Assembly (NCBI RefSeq): GCF_014656295.1
Contig: NZ_BNCD01000013.1
Location: forward strand, 62,001 to 126,000
DNA: 64,000 nucleotides
Origin: Streptomyces sulfonofaciens
GTDB taxonomy: Bacteria; Actinomycetota; Actinomycetes; Streptomycetales; Streptomycetaceae
Reading direction: 5' to 3'
Under the pieces are notes generated by a model that ran no database searches, was not told the DNA's origin, and saw only the letters and a program-made list of their open reading frames with translations. Positions 25,134-33,204 of this stretch are shown piece by piece (position 1 is the first letter of the stretch; every line of letters begins with the position of its first letter). Both the position numbers and the translations under genes were made by a program.

Positions 25134-25811
25134 ATGACCGCCACGACGCTCGCCTTTACCGTCACCGGCACCGGTGAGGAACTGCGCATCGACGACTTCG
25201 ACCTGGTGGTCGCCGGCTACACGGGCCGCGACGAAGCCTCGGTGCGCGCACACATCGAAGAGCTCGCGGCCATCGGGGTCCCCGAGCCGGAGTCGGTGCC
25301 CGCCTTCTACCCGATGGGCCCGGAACTCGCCACCCAGAGCGGCGAGATCACCGTGTCGGGCACCTACACTTCCGGCGAGGTCGAGCCCGTCCTCGTCCGG
25401 CACGGCGGCCGGCTCTTCCTCGGTGTCGGCTCGGACCACACCGACCGCGACCTGGAACGCGACAGTGTCGCCAGGTCCAAGGAGGTCTGCCCCAAGCCGG
25501 TCTCCGCCGCGGTCGTCGAACTCCCCGACGACGGTTCCGGCTTCGACTGGGACACGGTGCGCCTCGAGTGCACGGTGGACGGCGTCGTCTACCAGCGCGG
25601 CACCCTTGAGGCCCTCCGCGTCCCCACCGAGGTCCTCGCCCTGCGTGACGCCGCCGTGCCGGCCGAGCGGAGCCTGGTGATGCTCTGCGGGACACTTCCC
25701 CTGCTCGACGGCACCTTTGTCGCCGGCACCTCCTGGAGCCTCACCCTGCGGACGCCCGACGGCACCGAGCTCCGCCACGCGTACACGGCCGGGACGCGCG
25801 TCGCGGCCTGA
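25134..25811 (+). CDS. DUF2848-family protein (FAH-like fold)
   Basis: The 225-residue protein has the DUF2848 opening DDFDLVVAGYTGRDEASVRAH and IGVPEPESVPAFYPMGPEL (residues ~17-65), then VGSDHTDRDLERDSVARSK (~102-120). The FAH-like hydrolase/hydratase fold is known for related families, but no member has an established reaction that I can cite. Its invariable company here is amidases and a UbiD/HpaB system, so a hydratase or C-C/C-O hydrolase step on the ring-opened product is a reasonable guess. ATG 25134 follows CGAGGAG and lies 2 bp after the amidase stop. Confidence 0.8.
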   Translation: MTATTLAFTVTGTGEELRIDDFDLVVAGYTGRDEASVRAHIEELAAIGVPEPESVPAFYPMGPELATQSGEITVSGTYTSGEVEPVLVRHGGRLFLGVGSDHTDRDLERDSVARSKEVCPKPVSAAVVELPDDGSGFDWDTVRLECTVDGVVYQRGTLEALRVPTEVLALRDAAVPAERSLVMLCGTLPLLDGTFVAGTSWSLTLRTPDGTELRHAYTAGTRVAA

Positions 25812-25853
25812 CCCGCCCCAACCCCACCACCCGATCCGGAAAGGAGCTGTGCC

Positions 25854-26198
25854 GTGGCCAAGCCCGAGCACGAGTTCTTCCCCGCCAGGACCGTCGAGTT
25901 CACCCGCTGCGAAGGGACGGTCGACAGCCTGGTCGAGCGCATCCTGGCCCGCGACCCCGGGACGGGGGTCGCCACCCGCATCCTCCACATGCCGCCGGGC
26001 ACCGACACCACACCCAACGGCGTGCAGGTCCACGACTTCTGGGAGGAGGTCTACATCATCGAGGGGTCCTTCACCGACACCCGCCTCGGCAGGACCTTCT
26101 CCGCCGGCGACTTCGCCTGCCGCCCGCCGGGCATGGAGCACGGCCCCTGGACCACCGAGGAGGGGGTCACGACCTTCGAGGTCCGCTACCCGGCCTGA
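25854..26198 (+). CDS. Small cupin-domain protein
   Basis: This 114-residue single-domain cupin starts with GTG 25854 after AAGGAG. The first cupin motif is around VQVHDFWEEVYIIEGSF (residues ~52-68), with a His and two Glu as probable metal ligands. The second is CRPPGMEHGPW (~90-100). It could be a metal-dependent isomerase, decarboxylase or dioxygenase, or a structural accessory. It is the last plus-strand gene of the catabolic operon and is followed by a bidirectional terminator. Confidence 0.8.
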   Translation: MAKPEHEFFPARTVEFTRCEGTVDSLVERILARDPGTGVATRILHMPPGTDTTPNGVQVHDFWEEVYIIEGSFTDTRLGRTFSAGDFACRPPGMEHGPWTTEEGVTTFEVRYPA

Positions 26199-26341
26199 GG
26201 CCGGGCTGCGCCACCGGGGTGGGGAGCCCAGCGGGGTTCCCCACCCCTTTGCCGTGCGCGCGTGCGTGCTCGCCGTGCGCGAGTGCGTCATCCGCGCGGA
26301 GGGCGGGGGCGCACGCCCGGGCCAGGGCCCTCCCGGCATGC

Positions 26342-26378
26342 CGAACGGCCGGTCCCCGAAGGGGGGACCGGCCGTTCG
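26342..26378. terminator. Strong bidirectional terminator
   Basis: A 16-bp stem (cgaacggccggtcccc) with a 5-nt loop lies between the convergent cupin and monooxygenase genes. Confidence 0.8.
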
Positions 26379-26396
26379 ACGGCGAGGCGGGTGGGG

Positions 26397-27866
26397 TCAG
26401 GAAGCCTGCGGCCCCTCGACCCCGTACCCCGCAAGGGCCCTGTCCACCAGGGCGGTGGCGCGGTCGAAGTCGTACATCTCGCTCATGCGGGTGCGGACCA
26501 GGAACGGTGCGCCCGCGTAGAACATCTCGTACTGCTGGTGCCGGCTCGCGAACTCGGAGCCGACCAGGTCCCACACCAGCTTGAGCAGCTTGACGCGCTC
26601 CTCGCTCGGGAAGCCCGGCGACTGGACGTACCGCTCCAGGTCGGCGCGCGCCTCCGGGTGAGCGTAGTCGGCGGCGGAGGAGGGAAGCTGAATGACGCCA
26701 CCACCGCACAGATCGCGGACGATGTTCAGCAGCTTGGGGTAGAAATCCGACTGGAGCGTCATCACCGCGTACGCCTCGGCCTTGCCGGGCCAGGCGACGC
26801 CGTGCTCGTCGATCTCGCAGTTCTGCTCCTGGGCCGCCACCAGGCCGCCCACCATGGCGGCGTGGGCGGCGATCTCCCCCAGGGTGCCGCGGACCGGCGG
26901 GAAGGAGGCCGAGCCGTTCATCTCCGCGACCCGCTTGGCCATCCCCGCCAGCAGATCGAGCTTGACGGAGAAGCGCGTCTGGGCCTGGTTGTTGCCGAGC
27001 AGGTGCGCCGGCGTACGGCTCCACTGGTCCCGGGTGATGTCCAGGTCGCGGTAGACGAAGACGTGCTCCCAGGGCACGAACACGTCGTCGAGGACGATCA
27101 GCGCGTCGGTCTCGTCGAAGCGGGAGGCGAGCGGGTAGTCGTAGAGGCTGGAGGCGGCCTCGGCGTAGCCGCGCCGCGAGTAGACCTTCAGCCCCTCGGC
27201 GCCGATCGGGATGGCGACGTTGACGGCCTGGTCCTCGTCACCGGGCCGCAGCGGGACGATGCAACTGAGGATGAGGTAGTCGGAGATGGCGGCACCGGTG
27301 CCGAGCATCTGCGCGCCGGCCAGGACGATGCCGTCCTCGCGCTCCTCCTTCACTCCCGCGTACAGGTGCGGGTCCGCCTGCTGGTGGGCGGGCTTGGAGC
27401 GGTCGATCTGGGGCGGGACGATCGCGTACGAGCAGTACAGGTCGTTGTCCCGGACGTACTCGTAGAAGCGCACGATGTTGTCCGCGTACCGCTGGCCACC
27501 CTCGGCGAAGACATCGGGGCGGGCGGCCCAGCCGGCGAGGAATCCGGCGACGTGCTCGGGGCCGCGCCCCATCAGGCCCAGGGTCATCTCGGCCTGCTTG
27601 CGCAGGGCGACGCGGCGTGAGCGCAGGTCCTCCTCGCTGCGGGGGATGAGGAAGGACTTGTTGACCCGTTCACCGGTGGCGGGCGACGGATACGTCATCA
27701 CCTCGGCGTTGGCCGGGTCGTCGGCGTGGTCGTAGACACCGGCGATGGACCGGACGGCACCGCGGAAGGCGGGGTGGGACGTGATGTCGTCGACGAACTC
27801 GCCGTTGATGAACACGCGGCGCCCGTCGCGCAGTCCATCCATGTACTCCTTGCCCGAGCGGGTCAC
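26397..27866 (-). CDS. HpaB-type FADH2-dependent aromatic monooxygenase, large component
   Basis: This 489-residue protein belongs to the 4-hydroxyphenylacetate 3-hydroxylase family with acyl-CoA-dehydrogenase-like fold. N-terminal part: YMDGLRDGRRVFINGEFVDDITSHPAFRG. Middle domain: GIVLAGAQMLGTGAAISDY and VPWEHVFVYRDLD, flavin and substrate-pocket elements. C-terminal helical part: DLCGGGVIQLPSSAADY. The start is GTG, overlapping the stop of the flavin reductase by 4 bases (GTGA), so the two components are coupled. Members hydroxylate phenols or N-heteroaromatics such as pyrrole-2-carboxylate; which one applies here is unknown. It should act on the UbiD substrate or product. Confidence 0.9.
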   Translation of the reverse strand: MTRSGKEYMDGLRDGRRVFINGEFVDDITSHPAFRGAVRSIAGVYDHADDPANAEVMTYPSPATGERVNKSFLIPRSEEDLRSRRVALRKQAEMTLGLMGRGPEHVAGFLAGWAARPDVFAEGGQRYADNIVRFYEYVRDNDLYCSYAIVPPQIDRSKPAHQQADPHLYAGVKEEREDGIVLAGAQMLGTGAAISDYLILSCIVPLRPGDEDQAVNVAIPIGAEGLKVYSRRGYAEAASSLYDYPLASRFDETDALIVLDDVFVPWEHVFVYRDLDITRDQWSRTPAHLLGNNQAQTRFSVKLDLLAGMAKRVAEMNGSASFPPVRGTLGEIAAHAAMVGGLVAAQEQNCEIDEHGVAWPGKAEAYAVMTLQSDFYPKLLNIVRDLCGGGVIQLPSSAADYAHPEARADLERYVQSPGFPSEERVKLLKLVWDLVGSEFASRHQQYEMFYAGAPFLVRTRMSEMYDFDRATALVDRALAGYGVEGPQAS

Positions 27867-28447
27867 GCGTACTCCTTCACAACGTGGGACGACGAACTCC
27901 GGTCAGCGGTGCGCGGCCCGGATGCGGGGGGCGCGGCGTCCACGAGCTCTCGGTAGGCGCCGCGGAAGTGGATCAGGGGGTCGTGGCCGGGGCAGTCGTC
28001 GGCGGGGATCCCGATGCTGCTGACCCGGGCGATCAGCACGGCGTGGGTGCCGGCCTCCACGTCCTGGTCGACCTCGCAGTCGAGGAAGGCGAGGGCCTTC
28101 GCGAGGGCAGGCGCATGCCACTCGGGCCGGTCGACCAGCCACTCGTCGGCGAGGGTCTTGTCCGAGCCGGGGCGTGCGCAGTGGTCGGAGATCTCGCGAG
28201 CCGCGGTGCCCAGGATGTTCACCCCGAACCGGCCGGTCTCCACGATGCGTGCGTAGCTGCGGTTGGCGCGGTTGACACAGATCAGAACGAGCAGCGGATC
28301 GGCGGAGACCGACGAGAAAGCCGTGGCGGTCATCCCCAGGGGCGTGCCGTCAGCCTCCCGGAGCGTGATGACGTTGACGCCGGCCGCGAAGGAGCCGAGA
28401 GCGGCTCGGAAGCCGCCGGCGTCCGTGGTGGCTGGTTGAAGACTCAT
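27863..28447 (-). CDS. HpaC-like NAD(P)H:flavin reductase, small component
   Basis: This 194-residue split-barrel FMN-binding reductase (flavin_Reduct family) has FAAGVNVITLREADGTPLGMTATAFSSVSADPLLVLICVN (residues ~19-58) and a C-terminal ISDHCARPGSDK to GIPADDCPGHDPLIHFRGAYREL segment. It delivers reduced flavin to the monooxygenase encoded 3' to it. It is divergent from the MarR gene with a palindrome in the shared promoter. ATG 28447 is chosen because a longer frame upstream crosses that operator. Confidence 0.9.
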   Translation of the reverse strand: MSLQPATTDAGGFRAALGSFAAGVNVITLREADGTPLGMTATAFSSVSADPLLVLICVNRANRSYARIVETGRFGVNILGTAAREISDHCARPGSDKTLADEWLVDRPEWHAPALAKALAFLDCEVDQDVEAGTHAVLIARVSSIGIPADDCPGHDPLIHFRGAYRELVDAAPPASGPRTADRSSSSHVVKEYA

Positions 28448-28482
28448 GGAAACCTCCTCGCCATCAGTGAAGAGCAATGCGG

Positions 28483-28502
28483 TACTTAGGTCAAGTACTT
28501 GA
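28483..28502. promoter_or_regulatory. MarR-type operator candidate, site 3 (compound palindrome)
   Basis: TACTT-AGGTC-AAGTA (28483-28497) overlaps the 12-bp perfect palindrome TCAAGTACTTGA (28491-28502). It lies 36 bp upstream of the flavin reductase and 135 bp upstream of the MarR gene. It shares its half-sites with sites 1 and 2. Confidence 0.6.
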
Positions 28503-28636
28503 GTAGAGGAAATATGGCGTGCGTGTGCCCGGCCGCTGGAAGCGAGGGGTCCTGCACCGGAGGGAAGTGCTTGTTTCAGGTATGTTATTTTTGTGCGTGT
28601 TTCCGTGAGGAACACCGATGAGAGCAGGGTGCACCG

Positions 28637-29167
28637 ATGAGCGACGCCATGCGCGCCTACCTGGAATGGGCCGACCCCGGTGAGGGGCAGCGCAAGCGCG
28701 AGTTCCAGTCGTACGTACGCAACGTCGCCGAAGCCCGCTACGTCATGCGCCGGGTCCTGCGCATCGTCGAGGACCGCGCCAAGGAACACGACCTGGAACC
28801 CCTCAGCCACCAAGCGCTGCTCCAGGTCTACGGAGCCGACGGTGGCATAACCGTCAGCCGCCTGGCCGCACGCCTCGACATCGCGGCCGCCTTCGCCTCA
28901 CGCCTCGTGCGGCGCCTGGAGGAGTCGGGCTTCGTCACTCGCACGCCGTCCGAGATCGACAAACGCGTGATCATCGTGACCGCGACCAAGGACGGTATCG
29001 AGAAGCTTTCGGCCATCGACGACGACGTCCACCGCCACATCGCCTTACTCCAGCATGAACTCAGCGCCGACGAGAAACACATGGCCCTCTTGATCTTCGC
29101 CTTCTACGTGGGCCTCGAAGCCAACAGCCCGGCCGCGCGCCTCATCCGCGCCGGAATCGATCGCTGA
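28637..29167 (+). CDS. MarR-family transcriptional regulator, likely cluster repressor
   Basis: The 176-residue winged-helix regulator has a DNA-binding core at residues ~58-125: LSHQALLQVYGADGGITVSRLAARLDIAAAFASRLVRRLEESGFVTRTPSEIDKRVI in abridged view, with the DxR-type wing EIDKRVIIVTATKDG. The flanking helices form the dimer interface. It is divergent from the monooxygenase/reductase pair. MarR proteins usually bind short palindromes and release on binding phenolic ligands, so control of the three TCAAGT/ACTTGA sites is a natural inference. It has a longer N-terminal helix than typical. Confidence 0.88.
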   Translation: MSDAMRAYLEWADPGEGQRKREFQSYVRNVAEARYVMRRVLRIVEDRAKEHDLEPLSHQALLQVYGADGGITVSRLAARLDIAAAFASRLVRRLEESGFVTRTPSEIDKRVIIVTATKDGIEKLSAIDDDVHRHIALLQHELSADEKHMALLIFAFYVGLEANSPAARLIRAGIDR

Positions 29168-29202
29168 GACACTTCCGGCCGAGGCTGACGTCCGACGAGA
29201 GG

Positions 29203-29222
29203 GGGCCCCACACAAGGGGCCC
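29203..29222 (+). terminator. Hairpin after the MarR gene
   Basis: gggcccc and ggggccc enclose acacaa, 35 bases after the stop. Confidence 0.5.
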
Positions 29223-29602
29223 GGGCCGCGGGCCTGACACCGGACCGCACGAGAGCGCACGCCATGCGGCCGAGAGTGCGGGCGCGGTGCGGCGGACGGC
29301 GGACGCGGGGCCGGGCGGGGCGGTCCGGGCCGTCAGCCGAGCGGGGACTCGGGTCCACTTCGCGGCTGCCGATCACCACGGTGTCCGCGGGTGCGGTGCG
29401 CGCTACCTGGCGCGCGGTGTCCGGGGCGGGGTTCGACACGGGAATGGGCCCGCGGTCCTGGCCACCAGGGCCGCGCATAGGTCCTGCCGGCGGGCGGGCC
29501 CCGTGACCGGCGATCGCCAGGACGGAGCCGTGCACCGGCGTACGCGGATCGACAGGCGGGGCGGGGCCATCGCGATCCTCCCCGCCCCCAAGCCGATCGT
29601 GA
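29223..29602. other. Intergenic stretch without a supported gene
   Basis: It lies between the MarR gene and the convergent Dyp-peroxidase gene. A minus-strand frame here has some coding-like codons but no convincing start, ribosome-binding site or domain. It may hold an old remnant. Confidence 0.5.
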
Positions 29603-30760
29603 TCAGCCGAACAGCTTGGAGCCGAGCGGGTGTCGCCGGTCGAAGCCGGGGAGGATCAGGAATGTCGCGCTGGCGGTTGTGGTGGTGAACCGCAGCAGTG
29701 CGTCCGAGGTGTCCATGTGGGTGAGGGTGGCGGTGAAGGTCCGCAGATCGTTCTGGAAGCTGATGAAGAGCAGGCCGGGGGCGGGCTGGTCGGTGCTGTA
29801 GGAGCGGCGGAGCATGAGCCCGACCCCGACCACGGTGGCGTGCGCTCTGCGGGCGTGGGAGTCCGCGGGGACGAGATAGCGCCCGTCCGGTGTCTTGGCT
29901 CCGAGCTCCGGGCCCGAGGCGGCGGTACCGCCGGAGAGGGGCACGCCGCTGGCCCGGTGCCGCCCGAAGACGGCTTCCTGTTCGGCTACGGACAGGGCGG
30001 CGAACCGCGGCAGGTCGAGTTCCATGCGCCGCAGTACGGCAAGGGTGCCGCCGGCGACCGCGGGGGGCCCCGCCAGCCACAGGTCGCGTTGCTGTTCGGC
30101 GGTCGTGTGCGGGCCCACGATGCCATCGATGAAACCGAGCGGGTTGCGCGGCGCGGTGAGGCCCTCGCCGACTGACACGTTCGCACCGCGGCGTGCGGAC
30201 TGGCGCCAGCGTTCGCGGACGCGGTCACCGGCCTGGTCCAGAAGCGCGGCGGCGACCACCGGCAGGAGCAGCGCGTCGCTGGCGCAGATCTGTATCAGCA
30301 GATCACCGCCGCGTGCTCGCGGGGCGATCCGCTCGCGGGAGAACCGCGGGAGGTCGGCCGCGCCGGGCAGCGAGGCACCGGCCGTGCGCACCAGCCGGGG
30401 GCCCACGCCGACGGTCACGGTGAGGTCGCCCGGCGGCAGGCCCAGCAGCCGGGTGTCGGTCCCCGCCGTGAGTGCCCGGATGGCCTGGCCGAGTTCGGCC
30501 AGCAACGGGCCCGGAGCCACGGTGGCACCGAGGTCGGCCACCACGGCGAGCAGGTTGGGCTGGGCCGGCTGGGGGAGCGTGATGCCCCTCTGATGGCGGC
30601 CCGTCGCCGGCACCGGCCTGGGCGTGGCCGCTGCGGCAGGGGCGTGCCGGCCTGGCTGGGCGGAGTCCGATGTGCACCCGGCGGTCAGACCGGCGGCCGC
30701 CATGGCGCCGGTGACATCGAGGAACGTGCGGCGTGACGGGTGGTGATCGGCTCGGCGCAT
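29603..30760 (-). CDS. Dyp-type haem peroxidase, Tat-exported
   Basis: The protein has 385 residues. A Tat signal (SRRTFLDVTGAMAAAG) is followed by TAGC, so it may be a Tat lipoprotein. The Dyp hallmark GFIDG is at ~residue 203 (LGFIDGIVGPHT). The proximal His region lies in VPADSHARRAHATVVG (~315), and the distal part carries RRSYSTDQPAPGLLFISFQ. These features fit the A/EfeB-like exported class, which oxidises dyes, phenols or acts on haem/iron. The gene is divergent from a secreted beta-helix lipoprotein with an 87-bp shared promoter region. Confidence 0.9.
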   Translation of the reverse strand: MRRADHHPSRRTFLDVTGAMAAAGLTAGCTSDSAQPGRHAPAAAATPRPVPATGRHQRGITLPQPAQPNLLAVVADLGATVAPGPLLAELGQAIRALTAGTDTRLLGLPPGDLTVTVGVGPRLVRTAGASLPGAADLPRFSRERIAPRARGGDLLIQICASDALLLPVVAAALLDQAGDRVRERWRQSARRGANVSVGEGLTAPRNPLGFIDGIVGPHTTAEQQRDLWLAGPPAVAGGTLAVLRRMELDLPRFAALSVAEQEAVFGRHRASGVPLSGGTAASGPELGAKTPDGRYLVPADSHARRAHATVVGVGLMLRRSYSTDQPAPGLLFISFQNDLRTFTATLTHMDTSDALLRFTTTTASATFLILPGFDRRHPLGSKLFG

Positions 30761-30847
30761 GGGGTGCAGAGTGCCACACCCGAAAGGCGCGTGCCGGTCA
30801 ACCCGACGATTCTGGCGTGGAATTGGGCGGCATGCCAGACTGGGATC

Positions 30848-32197
30848 ATGCCTCGATTAGCTCTTCGCGTGTTGGCGGCGGTAGTGGGCACGCTGACACT
30901 GGTGGCAGGCTGCGGCGGCGGCGATGGCGGCGATGGCGGATCGGGCAAGGGCCGGCGTCCGTCCGGTGCGCATGTGACGATCGGAGTGCCTGCCGATGCC
31001 CCGACGATCTCGGCTGCGGTGTCCCTGGCCCGGCCCGGTGACCTGGTGCTGGTCGCGCCGGGCGTCTACCACGAGTCGGTGCGCATCGACACGGCGGGCG
31101 TCACCCTCCGTGGCTCGTCCCGGGACAAGGTCGTCATCGACGGGCGGTTGCGGCAGCCGAACGGCGTCGTCGTCTCGGCGCCCGGCGTGGCCGTGGAGAA
31201 CCTGACGGTGCGGAACAACACGCAGAACGGGGTCCTGGTCACCGGTTCCGCGAAGGCGGCCGCCGGCCTGCCGGGGGGAGACGGCGGCTACGACACCGGC
31301 GACGAGCCCGCCACCTTCCTGAAGTCGTTCCTGGTCTCCCACGTGACCGCGACCCGCAACGGTCTGTACGGCATCTACGCGTTCTCCGCCCGCAACGGTG
31401 CCATCGAGCACTCGTACGCGTCGGGCGGCGCCGACTCGGGGATCTACGTCGGCCAGTGCAAGCCCTGCAACATCGTGGTGCGCGACAACGTCGCCGAGCT
31501 CAACGCGGTCGGTTACGAAGGCACCAACGCCAGCGAGGACATGTACGTGGTCGGAAACCGCCTGGTCGGCAACCGGGTCGGCCTGACCACCAACTCCGAC
31601 CACCAGGAGAAACTGCTCCCGCAGCGCGGCGCCGTCATCGCGGGCAACCTGATCGCCGCCAACCAGCAGACGGCCACCCCGGAGCAGGCCGACGGCGGGT
31701 GGGGCATCGGCGCCGGCATCGACGGCGGCAACGACAACCGGTTCGTCCGCAACCGCATCGCCGGCAACCGCAACGCCGGGCTGGTGATCACCGCGACCGC
31801 CGACATCCCTCCGGTCGGCAACCAGATCGTGGACAACACGTTCACCGGCAACGGTGTCGACGTCGGCTGGACCTTCCCGACCGCCACGCGGGGACGGGGC
31901 AACTGCCTGCGGGGCAACGATCTGCGCACCACCGTGCCCGCCCGGCTCGCGACGACCGCGGCCTGCCCCCTTGCGGCCGGGTCGTCCTCGCCGGCCGGCA
32001 CGTGGGCGGCGCCGACGGCACCCGGCGGCATCCCGTTCACCGAGGTCGCCCCGCCTGCCCCGCAGCCGCAGTTCCCCGACGCCGCCACCGCGGGAGCCAC
32101 CGCCGTCCCGCCCGTCCCGGCCCTGCCGAGGACAAAGGACGTCCGGGTGCCGCCGGCGTCGCTGCTCGCCGCGCACGCACGGGTGCGGACCTCCTGA
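30848..32197 (+). CDS. Secreted right-handed parallel beta-helix lipoprotein (NosD/pectate-lyase-like fold)
   Basis: This 449-residue lipoprotein has signal peptide RLALRVLAAVVGTLTL followed by lipobox VAGC and a Gly/Asp linker. From residue ~38, APTISAAVSLARPGDLVLVAPGVYHESVRI starts a beta-helix whose repeats show NTVxNNxxxGV-type rungs (ENLTVRNNTQNGVLV, NRLVGNRVGLTT, NRIAGNRNAGLVI). The C-terminal ~80 residues are Pro-rich. ATG 30848 gives a compact signal peptide; the longer frame upstream does not. The ligand is unknown; a polysaccharide or cell-wall role is likely. It ends 7 bp from a convergent gene. Confidence 0.8.
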   Translation: MPRLALRVLAAVVGTLTLVAGCGGGDGGDGGSGKGRRPSGAHVTIGVPADAPTISAAVSLARPGDLVLVAPGVYHESVRIDTAGVTLRGSSRDKVVIDGRLRQPNGVVVSAPGVAVENLTVRNNTQNGVLVTGSAKAAAGLPGGDGGYDTGDEPATFLKSFLVSHVTATRNGLYGIYAFSARNGAIEHSYASGGADSGIYVGQCKPCNIVVRDNVAELNAVGYEGTNASEDMYVVGNRLVGNRVGLTTNSDHQEKLLPQRGAVIAGNLIAANQQTATPEQADGGWGIGAGIDGGNDNRFVRNRIAGNRNAGLVITATADIPPVGNQIVDNTFTGNGVDVGWTFPTATRGRGNCLRGNDLRTTVPARLATTAACPLAAGSSSPAGTWAAPTAPGGIPFTEVAPPAPQPQFPDAATAGATAVPPVPALPRTKDVRVPPASLLAAHARVRTS

Positions 32198-32204
32198 ACA
32201 GCGG

Positions 32205-33056
32205 CTACCTGGCCGGGGTGGTTCCCGGTAGCGGCCTGACCGGAACGTACTCGTGGGTGTCGAAATCGATGACCACCGGCTCCGGCTGCGAACCCACGCT
32301 GACGCGGACCCGGTACATGGTGCCGTCGGATCCGATCCAGTAGCGCACCCTGCCCGCCGTACCGGAGTGGTCGGGGGAGGACGGTCCCGTCATGACGTCC
32401 ACCCGGTGCCCGGCCACCTGCTCCCGCCCCCACCAGGCGGCGCCGTTCTGGGGCAGCAGTTCGGCGTTGTCCGGCCGGTCGCCGCCGAGACCGAGCGCGA
32501 TGGACAGGGAGGTGTCCAGCGCACTGCCGGACGACAGCAGCGGACGGTCGTACCAGCCCGAGCCGGGCGGTGCCGCGGGTGCGTGCGCCGGGGCGTCCGC
32601 CATCGGGCGGACGTGCACCGCGGTGGGCGTCCACTGGATCAGCCCGTCGCTGGACCTGTCGCGCCCGGTGCCGTGCACCACGCCGTAGCCGACCTTGCGC
32701 CGGTAGTCGACGGACCCGGTGACGGTCAGTCCGCCGGCAGCGCCCGGCACGGTGATCGTCACCGCCCGGCCCCGCGCCTGGTAGTTGCGGAACCGCGTGA
32801 TCGCCAGCCGGCTCGCCTCATCCGTCGTCAGCGGGCGCGGACCACCGGTGTCCGAGCCGCCGTCGGCGGCCAGGAACGCGGCCACCGCGGCCACCGCGGC
32901 CACCGCGAGGGCCGCGACGACGATGACGGCCGCGGTCCGCCGCGACCGCGGCCATCGGCGCCGGCCGGCCGGACGACCTGGTGGGGCCTGCCGGAGTCTC
33001 GCGCTCCGCACGCGGTTCGACGCTGACACTCTCCGATTCATCCTTTCGATCACCAC
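32205..33056 (-). CDS. Membrane-anchored hypothetical protein with extracytoplasmic domain
   Basis: This 283-residue protein has a basic N-terminus with many Arg, one TM helix (VIVVAALAVAAVAAVAAFLAA, residues ~44-64) and a ~210-residue outside domain. The domain begins PLTTDEASRLAITRFRNYQARGRAVTI, followed by VGYGVVHGTGRDRSSDGLIQWTPTAVHV and RVRYWIGSDGTMYRVRV. It resembles uncharacterised LppX/LolA-like secreted proteins of actinobacteria in its beta-rich pattern, but I cannot name a family with certainty. ATG 33041 is an alternative start. It is co-directional with the downstream-located terminator of the LAXTG protein gene, which precedes it. Confidence 0.6.
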   Translation of the reverse strand: MVIERMNRRVSASNRVRSARLRQAPPGRPAGRRRWPRSRRTAAVIVVAALAVAAVAAVAAFLAADGGSDTGGPRPLTTDEASRLAITRFRNYQARGRAVTITVPGAAGGLTVTGSVDYRRKVGYGVVHGTGRDRSSDGLIQWTPTAVHVRPMADAPAHAPAAPPGSGWYDRPLLSSGSALDTSLSIALGLGGDRPDNAELLPQNGAAWWGREQVAGHRVDVMTGPSSPDHSGTAGRVRYWIGSDGTMYRVRVSVGSQPEPVVIDFDTHEYVPVRPLPGTTPAR

Positions 33057-33147
33057 ACCGTCCGGCCGCCGCGGGCTCGCGGCGGCACTGGCGGTCCGGT
33101 GGCAGACGACGCAAAGGCCGGCCCTCGTGGACCGGCCGAGACGTGCG

Positions 33148-33184
33148 CTGCCCGTCAGCGCCGATACGGACCGCTGACGGGCAG
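33148..33184 (-). terminator. Terminator of the LAXTG surface protein gene
   Basis: A 13-bp perfect stem (ctgcccgtcagcg) with an 11-nt loop begins 20 bases after the minus-strand stop at 33205. Confidence 0.75.
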
Positions 33185-33204
33185 ATCACCGTTGTGCGGA
33201 TGGT

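Noticed and set aside
29104..29535. Minus-strand frame of 143 codons
   Set aside because: Overlaps the end of the MarR gene and has no ribosome-binding site or known domain.
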